From a virus: a stretch of 47,788 nt of DNA. The translations under genes were made by a program, and so were the position numbers. The notes below the pieces were generated by a model that worked only from the letters and a program-made list of their open reading frames with translations, did not search any database and was not told where the DNA came from. Positions 38,475 through 45,578 of this stretch are shown here, piece by piece; position 1 is the first letter of the stretch; each line of letters begins with the position of its first letter. Location of the stretch: IMG/VR virus record IMGVR_UViG_3300014914_000009, positions 1-47,788 of that record; one strand, written 5' to 3'.

Positions 38475-38499
38475 AAAAAGCGCGCCAGGCAAGCACGCT
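38475..38499 (-). terminator. Intrinsic terminator after the large terminase
   Basis: Leftward RNA AGCGTGC-N7-GCGCGCT (38499-38479, one G-U pair) followed by TTTTT. It lies 20 bases past the terminase stop codon at 38519. The rest of the 38377-38518 gap holds a 6-bp inverted repeat ATTGTG/CACAAT and probably the portal operon promoter, which I could not place securely. Confidence 0.72.
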
Positions 38500-38518
38500 A
38501 TAACGGATTTCGGCTTTC

Positions 38519-40018
38519 CTATCCGCCTACCCGCATCACGCGAGCGCGATACGATGGCGCATAAGCCAGCATACAAGCATCGGCCAAATCTGGCGACACG
38601 CCCAAGTCTTTTTTCATCTTGTCCTTCGGCTCAATTATGATTTTGCCGTTTGATCTATATGTGTACTTTATAGCGCTCAACTCACCGAGCAAACGCTCAT
38701 AAACCGTTTCGCTCAGACGTGTTAGATCAATGGCATCATCATAGTCCTCATGAGTTGGCTGTTCTACCTTGCCGCTCTGGATCTCCCACGACTTTTTGAA
38801 TCTGTCTCGTAAGGTGAAGTACAATTCAGCCCTCAAATTCTGGAAGTGTTCGCTATCCCGAGCCGCATTTCCGACATTGATGCCAACTACTGGAAATTTC
38901 TGTTCTCTCAATCTATCCACAACTCCAGATCCTAGTCCTATCTCGTCTACGTTTGCCCGGATGCCTGCTGCCTTCACCTTGCCAGTCGTTTGCATGATGT
39001 CGTTTCCGTTCCACCAAGTCGCTTTGATTGCACATGAACCATCACGTACAAACATGGCTGAATCATCCTCGCCGAAGCGCGCCACGTCCACACCGTTAGA
39101 GGGTTTGCCTGGTGGTTTAATTTCTAACCCCCTCGCCGCCTCGATCCACGCCAGCGGAATAAGCGTGCCCTCTTCCTGGTCAGGGAAGTTGCCCAGCACA
39201 CGCGCCTGGTATATCGGCGAATCAACGCCCCACTGCCGCTTGCGATCATCAGCCCACGATTGACTTACGCGCCCGGCAGCTATAGCCTCCTCAAGTGTGA
39301 CATGCCGGGCCCACCAATCCTCATAACCATTCTTTTTTGTGTGGATCTTCCAGAACGTGCCGCCCACGCCGCCCGGAGTCGAGATCGAAAGCCAATAGCA
39401 GTCTCCTGACGCGAAGGCGCCTTCTGCTGCATCCCAGGTTGGCGTTACAATAGCCTTTGACTCATCAAAGATGTACAGGAGATTATCGCCGTGCGCGCCC
39501 TCGATGAAATCCGAATTCTTTGATGCTACCGGAAACGCCTCGCACGTTTGGCCGATGCGTAACGACTGCGTGTACATCTCCGGCACCTGGCCGCCTATCC
39601 GCGCCCATGCAGCCCAATCCACGCGGCCATTCCATACCCGGATCTCAGGCCACAGATAATGCGTAAGCTGACGCCATGCAGATGCCGTTGTTACAACTTT
39701 CGTATTGACTGGTCGCGTGGCGATGAAGTGAAGCGTGACTAAAGCCGCAAGGCACGTCTTGCCCAGACCATGCGGACCGCGTGCGCTTGCGCGTCTTTTC
39801 TCATATAGCTTTGTTCCGATTTCAGCCTGGTAATCAGCAAGACCTTCTCCGCGCGTGAAATTAACAAAGTCATCTACCCAGCGCGTGAAGCCGCTCGGAT
39901 CTTCCGGCGATGCGCGATAGTCAAGCCAACCAGTACGATTAAGTTGGGCTCGGCGAAGCTTCTCAACTTGAAGAGATCGGTATGCCTGCGGACTCAAACA
40001 ATTCTTGAGCAAGCTCAC
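38519..40018 (-). CDS. Terminase large subunit, 499 aa
   Basis: The packaging motor ATPase/nuclease. Walker A is RGPHGLGKTCLA near residue 80. A Walker B region LLYIFDESKAI (DE pair) comes near residue 180. The coupling region is SISTPGGVGG. A C-terminal RNase H-like nuclease domain begins NGVDVARFGEDDSAM and continues to DYDDAIDLTRLSE. The predicted start is GTG at 40018, overlapping the small subunit by 56 bases; GAGGAACTGGGAA precedes it. Length is normal. Confidence 0.93.
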   Translation of the reverse strand: MSLLKNCLSPQAYRSLQVEKLRRAQLNRTGWLDYRASPEDPSGFTRWVDDFVNFTRGEGLADYQAEIGTKLYEKRRASARGPHGLGKTCLAALVTLHFIATRPVNTKVVTTASAWRQLTHYLWPEIRVWNGRVDWAAWARIGGQVPEMYTQSLRIGQTCEAFPVASKNSDFIEGAHGDNLLYIFDESKAIVTPTWDAAEGAFASGDCYWLSISTPGGVGGTFWKIHTKKNGYEDWWARHVTLEEAIAAGRVSQSWADDRKRQWGVDSPIYQARVLGNFPDQEEGTLIPLAWIEAARGLEIKPPGKPSNGVDVARFGEDDSAMFVRDGSCAIKATWWNGNDIMQTTGKVKAAGIRANVDEIGLGSGVVDRLREQKFPVVGINVGNAARDSEHFQNLRAELYFTLRDRFKKSWEIQSGKVEQPTHEDYDDAIDLTRLSETVYERLLGELSAIKYTYRSNGKIIIEPKDKMKKDLGVSPDLADACMLAYAPSYRARVMRVGG

Positions 40019-40514
40019 TTCCCAGTTCCTCGATTACATCATCAGAATCTACTTTACCCTCGCGGATCAATTCAATAACTTCATCGCGCCAGTTTTCCAC
40101 TTTCACCCTGTCAGTGAATAAGGCAAAGTGTTTGCCGATATGAACAAGCGCAGCCTGCGGATCATGAAGTTCTATTTCCGGCCCGGATGCTGTGTACCGG
40201 ATCTTCTTTATCAAATGCCCCTTTTCTTTGACCTTGTCCATATTCAGAAAAAATTGATGCTCGCCAATCGGCTCGATGAAATCGGAGATGCTGGCACGTG
40301 CTTGTTGTCCAAGACGCAGAAGCACCTCATCAGCATCCATTGCCAATTCTTTCATGCGCTTCTGGATGGCCTCCTGGATCACTGGATTTTTCAGCAACCT
40401 CGGCCCTTGCACGTTAGGATGCGCAAAGCCAGCTTTTCTTGCTGCATCAGTCGCGTTCCAGCTTATCGGATAATATTCGACGAACGCTCTTCGCTTATCT
40501 GTTAGCTTTGCCAT
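39963..40514 (-). CDS. Terminase small subunit, 183 aa
   Basis: A 183-residue terminase small subunit of the Terminase_2/phage P1-like 'terS' group. It starts AKLTDKRRAFVEYYPISWNATDAARKAGFAHPN, the typical DNA-binding N-terminus with helix-turn-helix and 'G..LL.NP.I...I' segment (LLKNPVIQEAIQKRM). The ATG at 40514 begins this domain; an open frame extends upstream to 40598 into the tRNA and is not coding. Binds packaging sites and regulates the large subunit. Confidence 0.9.
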   Translation of the reverse strand: MAKLTDKRRAFVEYYPISWNATDAARKAGFAHPNVQGPRLLKNPVIQEAIQKRMKELAMDADEVLLRLGQQARASISDFIEPIGEHQFFLNMDKVKEKGHLIKKIRYTASGPEIELHDPQAALVHIGKHFALFTDRVKVENWRDEVIELIREGKVDSDDVIEELGSELAQELFESAGIPISSS

Positions 40515-40559
40515 TTCAAACCCCTGAAACGAACTTTCACAAACACTTCCTCTCGACAG

Positions 40560-40632
40560 CTGCCCGAGCAGGAATCGAACCTGCAACGCCCCGGTCAACA
40601 GCCGGGCGCTCTTCCAGTTGAGCTACCGGGCA
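40560..40632 (-). tRNA. tRNA-Asn (anticodon GTT)
   Basis: Clear cloverleaf: acceptor TGCCCGG/TCGGGCA, D arm GCTC/GAGC, anticodon stem CCCGG/CCGGG with loop CTGTTGA (anticodon GTT), T arm GCAGG-TTCGATT-CCTGC, and discriminator G, as expected for Asn. No encoded CCA. It is the first transcribed feature of the leftward block, right at the predicted promoter start, so the tRNA may be processed from the terminase mRNA leader. Confidence 0.96.
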
Positions 40633-40639
40633 TATATCC

Positions 40640-40667
40640 ATCATAGCACACCTGAGCAAGTTTTCAA
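40640..40667 (-). promoter_or_regulatory. Leftward promoter ahead of tRNA-Asn and terminase
   Basis: Read leftward: TTGAAA (40667-40662), a 16-base spacer and TATGAT (40645-40640). The start would fall near 40633, exactly where the tRNA begins. It probably drives the packaging and structural block. Confidence 0.75.
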
Positions 40668-40670
40668 CTC

Positions 40671-40692
40671 CTTACTGTCAGCTTACAGTCAG
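40671..40692 (+). repeat. Tandem 11-bp direct repeats between divergent promoters
   Basis: CTTACTGTCAG (40671-40681) and CTTACAGTCAG (40682-40692) are adjacent and differ by one base. They lie upstream of both divergent promoters and so are a likely binding site for a regulator of the early/late switch. Confidence 0.7.
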
Positions 40693-40700
40693 TTTTGGAC

Positions 40701-40745
40701 TTGCATTTAATGCGCAGATGCTGTATAATGAACCTGAAAGCGAAA
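40701..40745 (+). promoter_or_regulatory. Main rightward early promoter with conserved transcript start GAAAGCGAAA
   Basis: TTGCAT (40701-40706), a 17-base spacer and perfect TATAAT (40724-40729). A palindrome GCATT-T-AATGC overlaps the -35 box. The transcript would begin with GAAAGCGAAA (40736-40745), the same ten bases found at the start point of the promoter near 45500 and at 44771. Confidence 0.82.
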
Positions 40746-40759
40746 ACAAAGGAGATGAC

Positions 40760-40867
40760 ATGGTCAAGAAGATCTGGAACACATCCGAGCAAACTTGTCC
40801 ACGATGCAATGGGCGCCTGGAAGAACAATCTTCAATCGATGCAACCGACAATGGAGAGCCAAAATGA
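40760..40867 (+). CDS. Small early protein with CxxC, 35 aa
   Basis: A 35-residue protein beginning MVKKIWNTSEQTCPRCNGRLEEQ. One CPRC metal knuckle is seen, which could pair in a dimer to bind zinc. It has a proper GGAG five bases upstream of the ATG and ends in a four-base overlap (ATGA) with the next gene. It is the first gene of the early operon. An alternative frame starting at 40755 is longer but has no spacing to the ribosome binding site. Confidence 0.65.
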   Translation: MVKKIWNTSEQTCPRCNGRLEEQSSIDATDNGEPK

Positions 40868-41148
40868 AAACCCACAAGACACGATCCATTTCCGTAACTA
40901 CATTCATGAACCTGGAGCACAAATCCAAATGCTCTATTCCAGCATTCGTAGGTGTGTTTTTCCACAGCGACGGACATCGCGTCCATAATAACGCCATGAG
41001 CAACTTGCAGTTTTACAAGCTGCAAACCGCGCTGGATCGCATGGTCGAAACTGGAAAAGCAACGGCAGAAACTCCTTATACGCAACTGATCGACGATGAG
41101 CACATCTCGCGCTGCACCCGATACATAATCCTGGACAACAAAAGATGA
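40864..41148 (+). CDS. Hypothetical early protein, 94 aa
   Basis: A 94-residue basic protein overlapping both neighbours by four bases. Sequence starts MKTHKTRSISVTTFMN, with a likely strand-rich half (IPAFVGVFFHSDGHRV) and a helical half. No family recognised. Early expression from the 40701 promoter. Confidence 0.7.
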   Translation: MKTHKTRSISVTTFMNLEHKSKCSIPAFVGVFFHSDGHRVHNNAMSNLQFYKLQTALDRMVETGKATAETPYTQLIDDEHISRCTRYIILDNKR

Positions 41149-41441
41149 ACTGGGCAAGCAACGACCAGAGCAGCCTGCGCGACCAAACCGCCGCCATGAA
41201 CTATGCAAAAATCCGCAGGCCAACAATGGAGAGGATCATGGAACATATCGCGAGTTTTGAAAAAGCCATTCAGGAACTGACCGAAACGCGCAATCGCTTC
41301 ACGCGTTATAAAGCGCAAAAACGATTGTCCTATCAAAAGCGGATGGCGGTGAAATACGCCATCAACTCCATCGACGCAGCGCTTGATGAAGCCGCCTGGC
41401 TGATCCAGTGCGAGCGAGAAAATCCCACACAGGAGTTATAA
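41145..41441 (+). CDS. Helical early protein, 98 aa
   Basis: A 98-residue helical, basic protein. Residues 28-90 look like two long helices (ERIMEHIASFEKAIQELTETRNRF and AVKYAINSIDAALDEAAWLIQ) forming a hairpin, as in small DNA-binding or antirepressor-like adaptors. No family recognised. Start overlaps the previous stop (ATGA). Confidence 0.7.
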   Translation: MNWASNDQSSLRDQTAAMNYAKIRRPTMERIMEHIASFEKAIQELTETRNRFTRYKAQKRLSYQKRMAVKYAINSIDAALDEAAWLIQCERENPTQEL

Positions 41442-41443
41442 CA

Positions 41444-41722
41444 ATGTGCTATCCAGATCCAACCGACCGCGTGCCCGATGACGACCAGGAAATAGAAGAT
41501 CCTATTTTGGCCGAGTTTGGCGAAGTCTTTGCGCCGGTGTACTACAAACACTGGCAGCAAGAAATGGACAGCATCAGCGCCGAAGTCCTGGAGCGCTCGA
41601 TGCGGATGGAAGATAAAGACATCATCGACTGGCTCGCGGGACAGCTTGCAGATGTCCGGGCGCGGGCCGAAACACACAAAACCGAAGCATTCTGGGCTGC
41701 CGAAGCACTGAACATGGAATAG
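41444..41722 (+). CDS. Acidic early protein, 92 aa
   Basis: A 92-residue acidic, helical protein. It starts MCYPDPTDRVPDDDQEIEDP behind CAGGAGTTATAAC. No domain recognised. It lies immediately upstream of the RecT recombinase and may be part of the recombination module. Confidence 0.7.
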   Translation: MCYPDPTDRVPDDDQEIEDPILAEFGEVFAPVYYKHWQQEMDSISAEVLERSMRMEDKDIIDWLAGQLADVRARAETHKTEAFWAAEALNME

Positions 41723-41731
41723 GAGAAAATC

Positions 41732-42706
41732 ATGAGCGAAAACGCAGAGACTAAATCCATCGCTTTGTCACATTTCCAAACGCCGCACGACATCAGCCAG
41801 CTAAAAACCCTGTCGATCCTGCTGGCACAATCCGGCTATTTCCAGGATGTCAAAAGCGAGGCGCAGGCGCTAACAAAAGTGGTCGCTGGCGCAGAGATTG
41901 GACTGGGCCCTGTAACTTCCCTTACAGCCATCTATATCGTCGAGGGCAAACCATCCTACAGCTCGAACCTGGTCGCCGCACAGATCAAGCGACATCCACG
42001 CTATGATTATCGCATCAAGGCGCTGGACGATGATGGATGCACAATTCAGTTTTTCCAGGAAGGCAAAATGATCGGCGAGGCCGGCTTTAGCAAGGCCGAC
42101 GCTCAACGTGCCGGGTTGCTCAATAAATTCAACTGGAAAACGTACCCGCGAAACATGTACTTTTCGCGCGCACTCACTAACGGCGCACGCTGGTATTGCC
42201 CGGACGTGTTCATCGCGCCAGTCTACACGCCGGAAGAGTTGGACCCTGACATCCAACTCGATGAATCTGGCGAACCAATCGAGATTGTGGATGCCGAAGT
42301 GCGCGAGGCTCCGACGCCCAAGCCACAGCCGAAACCCAAATCGGCAAAATCCGAACGTCCAATGGCACCAGAAGCCCTGCGTGATTATCTCATTGACAAG
42401 GTAGCGCCGCGGCACAACGATGCCGTAGCCAGCACAAAGCAACGCGGGCTGTGTGTCGGGATGCTGAACGCATGCTTTGCCGGTGATGAGAATAGTGACA
42501 ACAAACGACACAGTGTCCTGCAATATCTGTTTGGAGAAACCAGCCTGAATGATGTTGAAGATGCCGGGGTGCTGGCGCTCCTGGACTGGCTGAATCCCGA
42601 GAAGGACAGCGGCGGAGCCTACACACCAGATCCGATGGCCGCGAAAGAGGCGCTCGCCATCTATCGCGCTCGCCTGGTCGAACTTGGGCAAACCGAATTG
42701 CTGTAA
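41732..42706 (+). CDS. recT: RecT-family single-strand annealing recombinase, 324 aa
   Basis: A RecT-like annealing protein. The family signature runs through residues 30-165: SGYFQDVKSEAQALTKVVAGAEIGLGP, then KPSYSSNLVAAQIKRHPRYDYRI, 'FSKADAQRAGLLNKFNWKTYPRNMYFSRALTNGARWYCPDVF' and PVYTPEEL. After a Pro/Lys-rich linker (TPKPQPKPKSAK, about 190-203) the C-terminal 110 residues are helical and of unknown role. It pairs single strands during phage recombination. No matching 5'-3' exonuclease lies beside it. Good ribosome binding site (AGGAGAAAATC). Confidence 0.9.
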   Translation: MSENAETKSIALSHFQTPHDISQLKTLSILLAQSGYFQDVKSEAQALTKVVAGAEIGLGPVTSLTAIYIVEGKPSYSSNLVAAQIKRHPRYDYRIKALDDDGCTIQFFQEGKMIGEAGFSKADAQRAGLLNKFNWKTYPRNMYFSRALTNGARWYCPDVFIAPVYTPEELDPDIQLDESGEPIEIVDAEVREAPTPKPQPKPKSAKSERPMAPEALRDYLIDKVAPRHNDAVASTKQRGLCVGMLNACFAGDENSDNKRHSVLQYLFGETSLNDVEDAGVLALLDWLNPEKDSGGAYTPDPMAAKEALAIYRARLVELGQTELL

Positions 42707-42741
42707 TCACATGCCCAGATGCTTTTAGTCCTCGATTACAA

Positions 42742-42765
42742 GGCGAGGGTCTTATGGCCCTCGCC
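42742..42765 (+). terminator. Perfect 8-bp hairpin between recT and the HTH gene
   Basis: GGCGAGGG and CCCTCGCC with an 8-base loop, without T-run, directly ahead of the ribosome binding site GGAAAGG of the HTH gene at 42779. It may stall transcription or set translation of the HTH gene. Confidence 0.5.
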
Positions 42766-42778
42766 GGAAAGGCACAAG

Positions 42779-43024
42779 ATGAACAGAACAGTAGCGGAAA
42801 TCCTGGAAGATCCGTTCGCCGAATACGAGGAACTGACCGACCGGCAGCGAAAAGTGTTGCGGTTGTCGGCTGAGGGCTATGAGATCGCTGAGATAGCCAG
42901 GATCCTCGATGTGTCAGTGCGAACGATCAACTATGACCGCAAGGCTGGCTGTGAGGTCGTCAAGATCAAGCCGAGCGATCTGACGTGGCTAGTGTTTAGA
43001 TGGCTGCGGAATGCCACAAACTAA
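42779..43024 (+). CDS. LuxR/sigma-region-4-type HTH protein, 81 aa
   Basis: An 81-residue protein. Residues about 20-60 (LTDRQRKVLRLSAEGYEIAEIARILDVSVRTINYDRK) are a textbook LuxR/sigma region 4 helix-turn-helix. It probably regulates phage transcription. ATG at 42779 is chosen over an earlier ATG at 42719, which has no ribosome binding site and would read through the hairpin. A perfect inverted repeat follows the gene (43029-43055), a candidate operator. Confidence 0.82.
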   Translation: MNRTVAEILEDPFAEYEELTDRQRKVLRLSAEGYEIAEIARILDVSVRTINYDRKAGCEVVKIKPSDLTWLVFRWLRNATN

Positions 43025-43028
43025 GCCG

Positions 43029-43055
43029 AATTTGTGGAGCCGCAGTCCACAAATT
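43029..43055. promoter_or_regulatory. Perfect 10-bp inverted repeat, possible operator
   Basis: AATTTGTGGA and TCCACAAATT, 7-base gap, between the HTH gene and the next. Size and symmetry fit a dimeric HTH regulator. No T-run follows, so termination is less likely. Confidence 0.55.
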
Positions 43056-43087
43056 ACGATTATACAAATCGCGACAGGAGATGAATG

Positions 43088-43531
43088 ATGAACGACCTGA
43101 AACAACAAGAAAAGGGCAAGCCACTGGCCTGCATCAACTGGCTGCACCTTGGCACAACCGAAAACTATGCAGAACTCAAAAAGGATATCGCAAATGTATG
43201 CCGCGATGTAACCGAAGCTGGCTGCATTGACGAAATCTGCATCAACGACATTGTTGAATCGTTCAAGCTCCTTGGTTACGAAGTTGTACCCACGGAAAAT
43301 GTATGGTTCAACTCGACTACTGGAGAATACATGTCCGCGGAGGCATATGATGATCTGAGATGCAAACGAATCGCCACCCTCGAAGCCGAAAATGAGTGGC
43401 TGCGGAGGGCGTTAGAATCCGTGAATTACTGGATGCACGAAACGTCCCCCCCATGGCCCACTGAACAGGATGCTGCAAGTGCTGGGGAGATAGCGGAAAT
43501 TGTATCTCAGGCCCTCAAGGAAGGTAAATGA
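43088..43531 (+). CDS. Hypothetical early protein, 147 aa
   Basis: A 147-residue acidic protein with a strong GGAG seven bases from the ATG (another ATG one codon upstream). Central region has several Cys (CINW, CRDV, GCIDEICIND) and the C-terminal half a coiled coil-like helix (RIATLEAENEWLRRALESV). No family recognised. Confidence 0.7.
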   Translation: MNDLKQQEKGKPLACINWLHLGTTENYAELKKDIANVCRDVTEAGCIDEICINDIVESFKLLGYEVVPTENVWFNSTTGEYMSAEAYDDLRCKRIATLEAENEWLRRALESVNYWMHETSPPWPTEQDAASAGEIAEIVSQALKEGK

Positions 43532-43887
43532 TGAACGAATTTGAAAGCTACCGAAAAGCCTATGACGAAATGGAAACAGATCCTGCGGTATTAGCCGCAC
43601 GCGAGCAGGCCGATGTACTGCGAGCGAAGATGATGGAGGTTGACGAACTGATCTCCGATGCCGAGAAGCCATACCGCGAGCGCATGGCTGAAGCTGAGGC
43701 GCAGATTGTTGACGCTGTGATGTCTCAAGGCGAAAGCGTTACACTCCATAATGTTCAGGCCAGGTACACAAAGGGCCGCTCTTCCGTGTCCTGGAAGAAG
43801 GTCGCCGAGGCCTGCAACCCGCCCGCTGAAGTTGTCGAACAGCATACCAAAGTTGGCAAGCCGCGCGTATCAGTTTCTGTTCTTTAG
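43531..43887 (+). CDS. Hypothetical protein, 118 aa (phage 'YRKG..SW' type)
   Basis: A 118-residue protein with an N-terminal charged helix (residues 20-60) and a C-terminal half of a pattern seen in small phage proteins near recombination genes: VTLHNVQARYTKGRSSVSWKKVAEACNPPAEV followed by KPRVSVSV. Function of this pattern is unknown; some are neighbours of RecT/Gam-like proteins. Starts at the previous stop (ATGATG). Confidence 0.68.
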   Translation: MNEFESYRKAYDEMETDPAVLAAREQADVLRAKMMEVDELISDAEKPYRERMAEAEAQIVDAVMSQGESVTLHNVQARYTKGRSSVSWKKVAEACNPPAEVVEQHTKVGKPRVSVSVL

Positions 43888-43898
43888 GAAGGTGAATG

Positions 43899-44111
43899 AT
43901 GCATAAAATCAACCTCCGCTGGTACCTAGAGATAGACGGCGAGCAATCCGGCCAATGGCGTCAAGGCCCTGCCACCCTGGACGACTGGGGCGAGGCCATG
44001 CGCCAGCAGCAGATGGCGCAGGAGCGCATGGATGCCGAGATCGAGCGATGGACTGACGAATATTGGCGTCAAATGGCCGAATGCGAGGGCATGCCGGATT
44101 TAGAGTTTTGA
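43899..44111 (+). CDS. Hypothetical protein, 70 aa
   Basis: A 70-residue protein starting MHKINLRWYLEIDGEQ behind GGAAGGTGA. The first 25 residues look strand-like with Trp; the rest is a helical Gln/Glu/Met-rich segment (MRQQQMAQERMDAEIERW). No family recognised. Confidence 0.62.
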   Translation: MHKINLRWYLEIDGEQSGQWRQGPATLDDWGEAMRQQQMAQERMDAEIERWTDEYWRQMAECEGMPDLEF

Positions 44112-44146
44112 CTTCATTCGCGCAGGATGAAGCGGAAAGGATTGAG

Positions 44147-44383
44147 ATGACCAAGCCAATCAAGACCCTGAGCGACTTGCGGGCTGAGCTGCTTGACAAA
44201 GGTCACAAATTTGCCGACGCCGCGGATATGCCAGAAATCGTCAGGCGTAATTGGCCCCACGCAGAATACTTTGCCATCTATGCGGTTGGGTATAGTGATT
44301 TGTTGCCTGGCGTGGAGGGGTCTTGGGTAGTGGAAACAGGCGTAGCCATCCACGATGTGCCGGCGGTGGTAATGTGGAGGTAA
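44147..44383 (+). CDS. Hypothetical protein, 78 aa
   Basis: A 78-residue protein beginning MTKPIKTLSDLRAELL after GGAAAGGATTGAG. The longer frame from 44063 has no ribosome binding site. The sequence is mixed, with a closing strand-rich part (WVVETGVAIHDVPAVVMW). No family recognised. Confidence 0.62.
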   Translation: MTKPIKTLSDLRAELLDKGHKFADAADMPEIVRRNWPHAEYFAIYAVGYSDLLPGVEGSWVVETGVAIHDVPAVVMWR

Positions 44384-44389
44384 AGACAC

Positions 44390-44461
44390 TTGACGCTGTA
44401 TGCGGATAGCAAGGGTTTTGTTGCCGCTATCGCCGAGGAATGTCAATTGGAGGTGAGATGA
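44390..44461 (+). CDS. Possible 23-aa peptide
   Basis: A short frame from TTG at 44390 (GTGGAGGTAAAG upstream) to a stop overlapping the next gene start. It fills the gap between two genes and keeps the overlap style of this operon, but its length and TTG start make it uncertain. Confidence 0.3.
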   Translation: MTLYADSKGFVAAIAEECQLEVR

Positions 44462-44772
44462 TGAATAAAACCTTGGGAATACACTGGCTGAAGAAATCGC
44501 TAAATTTCTGGATGAGTTTTGCTGATATGTCGGAGGGCGGAAAGCGACAACATAAACAAATGTTACGCGAAGTTGAAGCCCTTGAAGCTGAACTCGCCCG
44601 CCTGCGCCCGCTGGCAGAGGCAACTGAGCTACTGCCCGCTGATTTAGCACGAGACATTATGGACGAATTACGCGACTACAAATATCCAGAGGACGACCAA
44701 TATCAGGGTAGTTTTTGGGGAGCGCTGAACGCCTACGCCGAAGCCCTGGAAGCAACTGAAAACAAGAAGTGA
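44461..44772 (+). CDS. Coiled-coil hypothetical protein, 103 aa
   Basis: A 103-residue acidic helical protein. Residues 25-55 (GGKRQHKQMLREVEALEAELARLRPL) are a likely coiled coil. GGAGG lies seven bases before the ATG at 44461. The stop overlaps the GAAAGCGAAA motif that precedes the next gene. No family recognised. Confidence 0.65.
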   Translation: MNKTLGIHWLKKSLNFWMSFADMSEGGKRQHKQMLREVEALEAELARLRPLAEATELLPADLARDIMDELRDYKYPEDDQYQGSFWGALNAYAEALEATENKK

Positions 44773-44780
44773 AAGCGAAA
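44771..44780 (+). repeat. Internal copy of the GAAAGCGAAA motif
   Basis: The same ten bases that begin the transcripts predicted at 40736 and 45513 occur here, directly upstream of AAGGAG for the surface protein gene. No promoter boxes are seen at the matching distance here, which suggests the motif acts in RNA. Confidence 0.55.
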
Positions 44781-44793
44781 AGGAGAACAAGAA

Positions 44794-45444
44794 ATGAGCA
44801 AGAAGTCTATAATCATTGTATCTGTACTTGGAACGCTCGTTGTATGCCTGGCGCTTGCGCTTGCGATTGTGCTTTCCGCCGAACAGCCGGAAGCGCAAAA
44901 GAGCACGGCGAAGATTTCGACCATTGCGCCTATCAAACCTACCGTAGCACCGACTGCCACAACTGCACCGACCAAAGCACCCACACCTGTTCCGCCAACA
45001 AACACACCTACTCCTATCGACACAGGTTTCCTGGTCAGCACAGCGGAACTCAAAAGTCAGCACGCCGACATGGAGTGGGAATACGATGGCGAGAATTGGA
45101 TGGGCTCCAGGCAATTCGCCAGCGGCCAGGGCATCTATGCGATTACCTTCGGCCAGACCGACGACAACGAAACTTTGATCTGCTATGGAGCAATACTCAA
45201 CCTGGGCGCGAGCGACGCCGATTATCAATTCGTCGGCGATTGGGGTGCAAATGGCATGTTGGAAATTCTACCGCCCGATACTGCCTCTGCGGCAATGGAC
45301 TTTTTCTTGCTGCAATTAAGCTCAATCGGTTTACAACCGCAACTCACAGAAATTGAGGTGATCGACGGCTACTACATAGCCTATAGCTATAAGTACAACT
45401 CCAGCCAGGATACAGTAAGACATATGTTCTGCGCGGCCAAGTGA
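44794..45444 (+). CDS. Membrane-anchored surface protein with Pro/Thr linker, 216 aa
   Basis: A 216-residue protein with an N-terminal membrane anchor or uncleaved signal (residues 4-28, KSIIIVSVLGTLVVCLALALAIV). A Pro/Thr-rich linker follows (about 45-76, PTVAPTATTAPTKAPTPVPP), then a soluble domain of about 140 residues (MEWEYDGENWMGSRQFASGQGIYAITF). It would be displayed outside the host membrane during infection. Early, membrane-anchored phage proteins of this layout can block superinfection; that is inference. The TPTPT-type linker is common in Chloroflexota surface proteins. AAAAGGAGAAC upstream. Confidence 0.78.
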   Translation: MSKKSIIIVSVLGTLVVCLALALAIVLSAEQPEAQKSTAKISTIAPIKPTVAPTATTAPTKAPTPVPPTNTPTPIDTGFLVSTAELKSQHADMEWEYDGENWMGSRQFASGQGIYAITFGQTDDNETLICYGAILNLGASDADYQFVGDWGANGMLEILPPDTASAAMDFFLLQLSSIGLQPQLTEIEVIDGYYIAYSYKYNSSQDTVRHMFCAAK

Positions 45445-45454
45445 ACGCGCCCGG

Positions 45455-45488
45455 GCCTGGATGCAGGCGCATCGGCTTGCATCCGGGC
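45455..45488 (+). terminator. Strong hairpin after the surface protein gene
   Basis: GCCTGGATGCA pairs with TGCATCCGGGC (11 bp, one G-T) around a 12-base loop, without T-run. Its downstream arm contains the -35 box of the next promoter. Confidence 0.55.
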
Positions 45489-45522
45489 CGGATTAATAGT
45501 ATACTTGAGGACGAAAGCGAAA
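45477..45522 (+). promoter_or_regulatory. Second early promoter with the GAAAGCGAAA start
   Basis: TTGCAT (45477-45482), 17-base spacer, TATACT (45500-45505). The transcript would begin with GAAAGCGAAA (45513-45522), as at 40736. The -35 box is identical to that at 40701. The promoter drives the HNH, initiator and dnaB genes. Confidence 0.78.
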
Positions 45523-45578
45523 CCGAGGAACGGGCCTGAGTGTCTTGGGGAAACAACGAGCATGAAAAGAAAGGCGTA

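Noticed and set aside
40695-40988. 97-codon frame starting within the early promoter
   Set aside because: It starts upstream of or inside the -35/-10 boxes and competes with two well-placed small genes (40760, 40864) that have proper ribosome binding sites and ATGA coupling.
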